A stretch of 64,000 nucleotides of DNA. Origin: an uncultured Verrucomicrobia subdivision 3 bacterium (GTDB taxonomy: Bacteria; Verrucomicrobiota; Verrucomicrobiia; Limisphaerales; UBA11358). Of this stretch, positions 55,001-61,142 are shown in pieces; positions within the stretch are counted from its first letter, which is position 1; every line of letters starts with the position of its first letter. A program made the translations under genes and the position numbers. Where the stretch lies: positions 1 to 64,000 of the forward strand of contig CAIQWB010000139.1 in assembly GCA_903875465.1 (NCBI GenBank), written 5' to 3'. The notes below the pieces were generated by a model. It was not told the DNA's origin and searched no databases. It worked only from the letters and a program-made list of their open reading frames with translations.

Positions 55001-57797
55001 ACGTCTGCCACTCCAACAAATGCCGGTGCGTTACCAGCAAGCGTGTGATCGTTCGCCCGATGGCGTCCAGGCTGACAAATGCGTCATAGGGCAGAAACGC
55101 CAGCGTCAGAAAGATTTGGGTTGTTTGGCGGCCAGCGGAAACGGCCAGTGCCCGCAAATGCATGGTCCAGAACAAGTCCGTGGGTTTGTGTCCCAAATCC
55201 ACACTGAGCGCCAGCGCGCCCGGCAGGGTAATCAATAATATCATCAGCCAAGGGGCCAGGGGACTCAAGGCCGGCACCCATGTCCAAGCGCCTAGCAGCA
55301 GACCGAGCAGTGCCACTGGGACCAGACTGCGGCGCAGGTTGTCAAAAATTTTCCATTGGGACAACAGGGACAGTGGATTAGCCAGCCGGTGCGCGTCCGC
55401 GCCGGGAACGCGTGGCAGGAGCCATTGCACAATCTGCCAGTCACCCCGTATCCAACGGTGCCGGCGGTCCATGTCCACATTATAGCGGAAGGGATATTCT
55501 TCAAAGAATTCCACATCGCTCACCAGGGCGGAACGCGCATGGCAGGCCTCCAGTAAATCATGACTTAGCACGGTGTTCTCCGGACACCGCCCCTGCATGG
55601 CGCGCTCAAAGGCGTCCACATCGTAAATCCCTTTGCCGACAAAAGACCCTTCCTGAAAAATATCCTGGTAAACATCGGAGACTTCCCGAGTATACGGGTC
55701 AATGCCAGCGTCACCGGCAAATAAGCGCACAAACCAGGACCGCCGGGAACCCGGCAGGCTCACGCCCACGCGGGGTTGGAGAATGCTGTAGCCGGCAATT
55801 ACGACCCCCCGGCCGGCCGCAAAGACCGGATGATTCAACGGATGGGCCATCGTTCCCACCAGGCGGCGGGCGGACTCCCGGGGCAATTGCGTGTCCGTAT
55901 CTAGGGTAATGACATATTTGATGTCCTGCAAAATAGTGGTGTCACCGGTGATTTCCGAGAAACTGTCCATGGCTCCCCCGCGGAGCAGGGAATTGAACTG
56001 CATCAGTTTGCCGCGCTTCCGTTCATAACCCATCCACCGGTTCTCCCCAGGGTTCCAGCGGCGGGGTCGATGCAGCAAAAAAAACAAACTGGGTCCATCG
56101 GCCAGGTATTTGCGGTTGAGCCGGGCAATTCCGTCCCGCGCCCGTTGGACCAAAGCGGCATCCTCCGGCAAATGTTCCTGCACGGCATCGCGGAAATCGC
56201 TAAGCAAAGCGAAATGCAGCCGGTGGTCCTGATTGGCCAGATGATGAATTTCCAGGCTCTCTAACAAGCGATCCACTTCAGCCAAACTTTTCAGCATCGT
56301 AGGCACCACCACCATGGTGCGGCAGGGTCCGCTGATACCTGCGGAAAAATCCAGGCGCGGCAGCAGCCGGGGTTTCACCAGCAGCATTCCCAGCCAGTTC
56401 ATCAGAGCCACCCCCAATTGACTGGCGCACACCAGGAACAGCAGCGTAAAAAACCACAGTTTCCCCGTCGAAACCCCAAATTTCATTAATTCCACCAAAC
56501 CAAACAGGGTGGTCACCAGCGTGATCCCGCCAATGCCCCCCATATAGAACGTGGCGGGAAATTGATGGATGGCCCGCTCGCTTAAGCTCTGCCACGGATG
56601 GTGCAGGTTCAACTTCCGCCCCAAAGCGGCCTGCCCCTGGTCGATTAAATAATACCCCACGTGGGCGGTGCGGTCGTGGCTGCCCCGCTTTTCTGCGGCG
56701 GCCAGGGCCGTGGCCACCGCCAGGGCCGCCACCTCACCCTCCGCGCAGCCGCTGTGCCGTGCCATGAATTCCACCGCATGGCGATAACGGTCCCGGGTGG
56801 AAAAATCCATCCGCCGGTAAACCCCGGCCGGATCGTTTTGCAACGTTGTTTCCACCAGGCTCAAACTTTCGACAAAATCCTTCCAATCCAAGGCGCTCAG
56901 CAAACGCAGGCTAGTAATGCTGTGGCTGACGGAAACCTGGTCCGCCGCCTGGTTTTGAGTTTCTTGCTGCACCAACAGATCGATGGACAATCCCTGTTCC
57001 ACCAGGCGTTGTTCCAACCAGCTTCGCGCCAGATGCAGCACCGGGCTTTGGCGGGAAAGGCGCTGGCAAAATTCCGCCACAAATGAACTCGACCACGGCA
57101 GGTCCGATTTCGCCATGTCGGCGACCACCACCACCAGCCGCGACGGATTTTTTTCCGCCGTGGCCTGCAAGCGATCCATCCACTGGGCCGCCAGGTCACG
57201 GTCCACCCGTGCGATGGCCAGACGCGTGGCAATCCGCTGGAGGTTTTCAATCAGTCCCAACCGCACCATGATGGGGATGGCCCACAATTCGCCCAGCTTC
57301 AGGGATGCGACGGTTTGATAAGCCGCGATAAAAGCGCGGAGCGGCTCGGCATCAATTTGTGCATCCACATGGGAGATCAGTTCCAATACCAGATCGTAAA
57401 CCCGGGGCATACCCGCCGCCGGGCCTTTCACCAGGCGGGGCAATTCCCGGCTGTAACTCCGGGGCAGGTGCCGGCGGGCCAGTTGAATTTGTTCCTCAAT
57501 CAGATAAAAATTGTCCAGCAGCCACTCAGCGGCGGGAACGATGGAGCGGGCGGGATCCACCGCCAGGGTCGAGCGGTTAAAGGCGCGGAGCACCTCCTCG
57601 TTTTGGTCCAGCCGGACGAGGAGCTGATTGGCCCCCTTGCGCGTCACCACCGGTTGTTGGGCGGCCAGCACCCGGGCGTGCCGGGCGAGCTGGTCCACAC
57701 TGAACAACTCAGTCCGCAGGGGTGGTTCAGCGGCAGCAAGCGGCGTGTGCAAATGTCCCGTGACCCAATTCTGAATGCGCAAAGGCAGTTTCTCCAT
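49059..57797 (-). CDS. ndvB: Cyclic beta-1,2-glucan synthase-like protein (NdvB/ChvB type)
   Basis: 2912 residues, the usual size for full-length cyclic beta-1,2-glucan synthases. An N-terminal region (about 1-400) is followed by membrane helices and a GT84 glycosyltransferase domain: DTDTQLPRESARRLV, VGKGIYDVDAFERAMQ and FFEEYPFRYNVDMDRRHRW with RWIRGDWQI. More helices follow (about 830-1010), then tandem glycan-binding domains and a C-terminal GH94-type phosphorylase domain with CDWNDGMNRVG, which holds the catalytic Asp and sets ring size. It would polymerise UDP-glucose in the inner membrane and make cyclic glucan for the periplasm. The start at 57797 is the first ATG. It is on the same strand as, and directly upstream of, the glycosidase gene (27 bases). 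Confidence 0.9.
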   Translation of the reverse strand: MEKLPLRIQNWVTGHLHTPLAAAEPPLRTELFSVDQLARHARVLAAQQPVVTRKGANQLLVRLDQNEEVLRAFNRSTLAVDPARSIVPAAEWLLDNFYLIEEQIQLARRHLPRSYSRELPRLVKGPAAGMPRVYDLVLELISHVDAQIDAEPLRAFIAAYQTVASLKLGELWAIPIMVRLGLIENLQRIATRLAIARVDRDLAAQWMDRLQATAEKNPSRLVVVVADMAKSDLPWSSSFVAEFCQRLSRQSPVLHLARSWLEQRLVEQGLSIDLLVQQETQNQAADQVSVSHSITSLRLLSALDWKDFVESLSLVETTLQNDPAGVYRRMDFSTRDRYRHAVEFMARHSGCAEGEVAALAVATALAAAEKRGSHDRTAHVGYYLIDQGQAALGRKLNLHHPWQSLSERAIHQFPATFYMGGIGGITLVTTLFGLVELMKFGVSTGKLWFFTLLFLVCASQLGVALMNWLGMLLVKPRLLPRLDFSAGISGPCRTMVVVPTMLKSLAEVDRLLESLEIHHLANQDHRLHFALLSDFRDAVQEHLPEDAALVQRARDGIARLNRKYLADGPSLFFLLHRPRRWNPGENRWMGYERKRGKLMQFNSLLRGGAMDSFSEITGDTTILQDIKYVITLDTDTQLPRESARRLVGTMAHPLNHPVFAAGRGVVIAGYSILQPRVGVSLPGSRRSWFVRLFAGDAGIDPYTREVSDVYQDIFQEGSFVGKGIYDVDAFERAMQGRCPENTVLSHDLLEACHARSALVSDVEFFEEYPFRYNVDMDRRHRWIRGDWQIVQWLLPRVPGADAHRLANPLSLLSQWKIFDNLRRSLVPVALLGLLLGAWTWVPALSPLAPWLMILLITLPGALALSVDLGHKPTDLFWTMHLRALAVSAGRQTTQIFLTLAFLPYDAFVSLDAIGRTITRLLVTHRHLLEWQTSSDAERGAQAGRVAFYATMWAAPVVALIVLIFMAWGQPAELTGALPVLVLWLAAPWIAWRISQPFEIAPLELTAEQKQFLRHTARHTWHYFETLVNARENWLPPDNFQEIPEPRIATRTSPTNLGLALLANLGARDLGYLTTGGVIRRSRETLTTMQRLERYRGHFYNWYETRTLQPLLPLYVSSVDSGNLAGHLLTLGAGLRETADELIFTPQVLAGLRDTVRVLEKLTGQNDHLVRLHTELAGQPTGLRAAQAILNRVAVVAAELVVTFASRDADLIDWSLTFQQQCTNQVAELVWLAPWLILSPARPEWQAVGNLAAQLANLDQIPTLRAVPQWESSMRAAIQTAQAELSAAPSPVPAAEEQYLADLQRCLLESGSHAREQLADLESLAGESEEFARMDFTFLLDPSRKLFTTGFNVLERRCDLSFYDLLASEARLCSYVAIALGQIPQDHWFTLGRLLVASHGEPILISWSGSMFEYLMPLLVMPNYENTLLDHTCRTAVRQQIVYGTLRGVPWGISESGYNRTDAQLNYQYRAFGVPGLGLKRGLGEDLVIAPYATALALMVAPRSACENLQRLAEEGRAGTHGFYEAVDYTPSHLPPDETSATIRSYMAHHQGMSLLALVNVLRDYSMQRRFLACPLLKAADLLLQERVPRTAVSVFAADLKMEEARKFVGSGEAVMRVFTNPTLPVPEVHLLSNGRYHVAITSAGGGYSRRGELAVTRWREDATCDNWGLFVYLRDLTTGEFWSTAYQPTGRTMDGYEAIFTQSRAEFRHHHAGLEIHTEISVSPEDDVELRRLTITNRSHVARTLEITSYAELVLATAAADAAHPAFSNLFVQTEFLRPASALLGTRRPGSPEEKPPWLLHLMVGQGGRQGEISCETDRARFLGRGGSLANPAALQTDEPLSNTVGSVLDPIIALRRTIYLPPHERAMVDLVLGVTESRESALAQVEKYQSPRMADRTFDLAWTHSQVALHQLNATEAEAQIYGRLAGALIYADPARRASPSVLSSNRRGQSGLWSLGISGDVPIVLLHISDLANLEIARQIIRAHAYWRMKGLTVELVILNEDVSGYRQSLHDAITGLITSGMEGHLLDQPGGLFVRRLEQIPNEERVLLQAVARIVLDDEKGTLAEQLEQRGVLEPQVSPMVPTRSPTEDLPGPLPPRELLFPNGLGGFTRDGREYVITLMPNQMTPAPWVNVLANPWFGTLVSESGGGYTWLENSHEFRLTPWTNDPVSDTPGEALYIRDEQTGEYWSPTPLPARGATPYVIRHGFGYTVFEHIEHGIVSELWVYVAMDAPVKFTVLRLRNVSGRPRRVSVTGYWEWVLGDLRPKNLLHVQTEVDLKTGALLARNYYNTDFPERTVFLDVNEGTRTLTGDRKEFIGRNGSLARPAALARTRLSGRVGAGLDPCGAVQVIFNLPDGQERETTFRLGVGRNAADVQNLIRRFRRGDAARVALEGVWTYWNHTLSALNVETPDPAVNMLANGWLLYQTLSCRLWGRTGFYQSGGAYGFRDQLQDVMALVHAEPALTREHLLRAAARQFREGDVQHWWHPPSGRGVRTHCSDDYLWLPYVTCRYVACVADTGVLDEKITFLEARPLKPEEESCYDLPIRSPESATLYEHCVRAIENGLKLGAHGLPLMGTCDWNDGMNRVGNQGRGESVWLAFFLYDVLTQFAALALSRNDAGFAERCSTQARRLQQNIELNAWDGQWYRRAYFDSGEPLGSAKNLECQIDSLPQSWSVISGAGDPSRSRLAMAQVDQRLVRRTEGLIQLFDPPFDHSTLNPGYIKGYIPGVRENGGQYTHGAIWTAMASALLGDTERAWEYFDLLNPIHHGGTARDIAIYKVEPYVVAADVYAMAPHIGRGGWTWYTGSAGWMYRLLTETLLGVNLVGDQLQLTPRLPQSWTAYKIHYRYRQTMYHITITRPPSGVYGLPKLLVDGCECPGSNIHLVDDHKEHLVSFQLGTVEYFEKIPGLA

Positions 57798-58386
57798 GAG
57801 GGGCTGATTTCCGTCCGTGGTTGTTTAGGCTCGCGCACTGCTTGACCATCCTCTGGCGGGAAGCTTTGGCAGCCCGGGCCAATACCCGGCTGCTTTGCCT
57901 CCCTCAACCCGAATCCAATTCCCAACCAAGATGGATGGCTAAGTCGGCAATGCTGGCAGGAGTAATCTTGCCGGGCGCTGGACCTGCCAGCCATGGGGTG
58001 TTATCCCCATCTGGCAGCCCAGATTGGTTTGCCCGCGGGGCGAGTGAATTGTTATTGAAGTAAATGATCCGTCAGACGGGTCATTCCCTGGTTTTTACGC
58101 CGCCAAGATCGCACCATTGCAGGCCTACACTAAACTGGCTGGCAATAGTTTCAATCCAACTGCTGGCGAAGAAACTTTGATCCCTGCCTGGGGCAGGATC
58201 AATCGTGGGCGACCGGAAACTATGTTGAGGTGAGAAACCTAAATGAAAGCGCGGAATCGAGCATTGCGGCCGGTTCGACCCGCCTCCTGCCACTGCGCTT
58301 GTTTGACTGAAAGCGAATACTCAAAGCTGTCCCTGGACCGCTCTTCGTACCGAATTCAAGCCCGGAAGGTGCATTATCCCCGGCAC
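57798..58386. other. Gene-free interval with two inverted repeats
   Basis: No gene is supported in these 589 bases. AATGATCCGTC/GACGGGTCATT (58063-58085) is a near-perfect inverted repeat with one mismatch, and GATCC-CTGCC/GGCAGGATC lies at about 58180-58201. Either may be the terminator or operator for the glucan synthase or rhaT transcripts. Confidence 0.4.
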
Positions 58387-59589
58387 TTATTTTTGTTGGG
58401 ACTGGGCGGCGGCCGCAGCCTTCGCATCGTCCTGGTCGGCCGAGATTTTGTTACCGAAGCCAATGATCACGGTGGAACCAATCAAAAGCGCCAGCATCAG
58501 GGCCACCAAACCGCGGGTCTTCGCTGAAGCGCCCCGCCATTCCTTGAAGAAAATGCCCCAGAGGGTGCTGAAAATAATGATACTCGCCATGTGGAGCGTC
58601 CAACTGGAAAACTTGTAATTACCCATCTGGCTTTCGCCCATCTGGTAGAAGAAAAACTGGAAATACCAAAAGGTTCCCGCCAGCGCGCAAAAAAACCAGT
58701 TGCCGAGCACCGGAATTTTCAGATCCGTGGGCGCGCCGCTAACCGTGCTGGTGGCCGCCGGACCATGTTCGCCGCCGCCCGTGCCCCCATGGTGCGCGTG
58801 TTCCGCCCGAACATGCGAGGCCAGGTATTGATAACCGGTGCGGTTCTTGATATTCAGCAGCACGCACCAAATGAAGTTTGTGGTCAAACCGCCCAGCAAA
58901 ATCACCACGATCACCGGCAGGCCCACCCAAAAAGGCCCGGTCCCATGGCTGGCGGAAATTTTAGTGATGGGATCGCCAAACTGAAAGCCATAGGAAAAAC
59001 AGGAGCTCATTACCCCGGAAAACGTCGCAATGGCCAGGCCTTTCCACAGGCTGAATTCCGCAATCGCGGACGATTTGCCATCATTGCCCAGATCCTTTTC
59101 CTTGCGCAAACCGGCAATGCCTCCGAGCGCGATGCCCACCAAACACACAATCACCCCGACCAAAACAACCGGCCCACCGGCGCTGGTGCCGGAATGGTTC
59201 AGCAGTTTGTCCGCAAATTCGCCCTTCACAATCGGCGGCACCAGCGTGCCAAACGCCGCGCAATACCCCAGTGCCACCGCCATGCCCAGGGACATCCCGA
59301 GATACCGCATCGTCAGGCCAAAGGTCAGGCCGCCCAGCCCCCACAAAACGCCCATCAAATAGGTCATCCAAAAAGTCTCGGACGGCGTTTCGTGCAAGAC
59401 CGCGAACAAATCCTTGGACAACGCCAGCGCGCCGATCCAGGGGCAGATCAACCAGCTAAACAACCCGCCCGCGAGCCAGAAGGTTTCCCACGACCATTTG
59501 CGGACGCCCTTGTACGGCACATAAAAACTACCGGAGGCCAGGCCCCCCAGCCAGTGGAACACGACGCCGAGTAATGGATTTGGTTGCAT
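58387..59589 (-). CDS. rhaT: L-rhamnose-proton symporter RhaT
   Basis: A 400-residue inner membrane transporter with about ten helices. The start MQPNPLLGVVFHWLGGLASG and segments such as FWMTYLMGVLWGLGGLTFGL and YLGMSLGMAVALGYCAAFGT fit the RhaT family. It imports L-rhamnose with a proton. It has an insert of about 30 residues (about 265-295) rich in His and Gly (RAEHAHHGGTGGGEHG) not seen in the about 340-residue E. coli protein. It lies 36 bases downstream of rhaA on the same strand, so the two are an operon. Confidence 0.93.
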   Translation of the reverse strand: MQPNPLLGVVFHWLGGLASGSFYVPYKGVRKWSWETFWLAGGLFSWLICPWIGALALSKDLFAVLHETPSETFWMTYLMGVLWGLGGLTFGLTMRYLGMSLGMAVALGYCAAFGTLVPPIVKGEFADKLLNHSGTSAGGPVVLVGVIVCLVGIALGGIAGLRKEKDLGNDGKSSAIAEFSLWKGLAIATFSGVMSSCFSYGFQFGDPITKISASHGTGPFWVGLPVIVVILLGGLTTNFIWCVLLNIKNRTGYQYLASHVRAEHAHHGGTGGGEHGPAATSTVSGAPTDLKIPVLGNWFFCALAGTFWYFQFFFYQMGESQMGNYKFSSWTLHMASIIIFSTLWGIFFKEWRGASAKTRGLVALMLALLIGSTVIIGFGNKISADQDDAKAAAAAQSQQK

Positions 59590-59625
59590 GGTGATTTATT
59601 GGTATTGGGCGATGAGAATGGGAAT

Positions 59626-60905
59626 TTACTGCCGCTTGGACAAGACTTCTTTTTCGTAAGTTTTCACTTCCGCCAGCCAGGTCTCGCCCACGGGCACCCC
59701 CTGGCTCGCACAATAGTAATCCCAAACCGCCCCAAACGGCAGCGTGCGGGTTTCTTCCTGCAACGCCAGCCGGGTGGTGAAATCCCCCGCCGCCTCGGCC
59801 GTGCGCAAGCGGTCGGTCGGCTCGAGCAAGGCGATGAGCAGCGCGCGCACCATGTTGCGGGTGCCAATCGTCCACGCCGCCACCCGGTTGATGCTGGCGT
59901 CGAAATAATCCAATCCGATATGCACCCGGTCGGTGAAATCATTCGCGACAATCTCCCGGGCAATCGCCAGCAGATCATCGTTGAGCACCACCACATGGTC
60001 GCTGTCCCAACGGACGCCGCGGCTGACGTGCAGCAAAATTTCCGGCATGAACTCCAGCACACTCGTTAGTTTGTCGGCAATGCCTTCGGTGGGATGATAA
60101 TGCCCGGCGTCCAAAGTCAGCATTTTGTTCCGGCTCAGGGCGTAGCCCAGATAAAACTCATGCGAACCCACCACATAACTTTCACTGCCAATCCCAAAAA
60201 GCTTGGGTTCCACCGCATCCAGGTTCAACTTGGGGTTGATCGTCTTGGCAAAAACCGCGTCCAGCGATTCCGCCAGCCGCGAGCGCGGGCCCTGGCGGTC
60301 CGCCGGCGTGTCCTTCATGCCGTCCGGAATCCACACGTTGGTCACGCAGGTTTTGCCCAGGGCCTTCCCCATGGCCGTGCCGATTTCACGCGCGCGGAGG
60401 CAGTGTTCAATCCAAAATTCGCGAATCCCTTTGTTCCGGTTGGACAGGGTGAAGCCATCGGCGGATTTGGGATGCGAGAAGCAGGTGGGGTTGAAATCCA
60501 GGCCCAAACCATTTTTTTGGCCCAGGCAATCCAGTTTTTGAAATGCTCCGGGGCGATGGCGTCGCGATCCACTTTTTTACCGCCAAATTCCCCGTAGAAG
60601 GCATGCAGGTTCAACCGGTGTTTCCCGGGAATCAGCGCATAAGCTTGCTCCAGGTCCGCGCGCAGTTCATCTGGCGTGCGGGCCTTGCCCGGGTGATTCC
60701 CCGTGGCCACCAGTCCGCCACTCAGCGCGCCGCCAAAGTTTTCAAATCCGCCCACGTCATCGCCCTGCCAGCAATGGAGGGAAATGGGAATGCTGGCCAG
60801 CGCTTTCAGGGCGACGTCCACGTTCACTCCGAGGCTGGCATAGCGCTCCCGGGCGAGTTCAAAAGCTGGTGATACTGATCGGTCGGCGGTGGCATTCGAT
60901 TTCAT
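59626..60905 (-). pseudogene. rhaA: L-rhamnose isomerase, frameshifted at an A7 tract
   Basis: The N-terminal part starts at 60905 ([20 protein letters not shown]) and the frame breaks at the A7 run 60512-60518: [11 protein letters not shown] is followed by an untypical [10 protein letters not shown]. One extra A gives [20 protein letters not shown], the family sequence, and the rest runs to 59626 with [12 protein letters not shown] and [10 protein letters not shown], the metal-binding segments. The restored protein of about 425 residues is full length for RhaA, which converts L-rhamnose to L-rhamnulose. Codons AAA AAA followed by A could also allow a -1 slip, or RNA polymerase slippage at A7, to restore function. 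Sequencing error is equally possible. Confidence 0.88.
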
Positions 60906-60957
60906 ATTTCAAATAGGATGGCGTAGCATTCCAAATTCCCCGGCAAAAATGAATACA

Positions 60958-60965
60958 AAACGTTT
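60958..60965. promoter_or_regulatory. Candidate LacI-type operator between rhaA and the divergent gene
   Basis: AAACGTTT matches the AANCGNTT core of LacI-family operators and sits in the 237-base divergent region (60906-61142) near both starts. A similar AAACGCTT core lies at about 26117-26124, just before the XylR-like regulator. The regulator is unknown; the short length makes chance possible. Confidence 0.3.
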
Positions 60966-61142
60966 ATGATTTTTGCCAGCCGGGCGCTGGCGCGGTCTCC
61001 CATGAACATCCGATTGCTTTCTTTGCCCAAACCGGGCTACATGGTGCCTTATGATGCCAACCCCCGAACGTTGCCCCGGCCCGCCGGCCGACCCAGGATG
61101 GACAGGCAAACCAGCGAAACCTCCCGACCGGCGCCGCGTCTA

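Noticed and set aside
58230-58300. GGTTCGACCC-like T-loop pattern that suggested a tRNA.
   Set aside because: The bases around it do not pair into a T-stem or an acceptor stem, and no anticodon arm is present.
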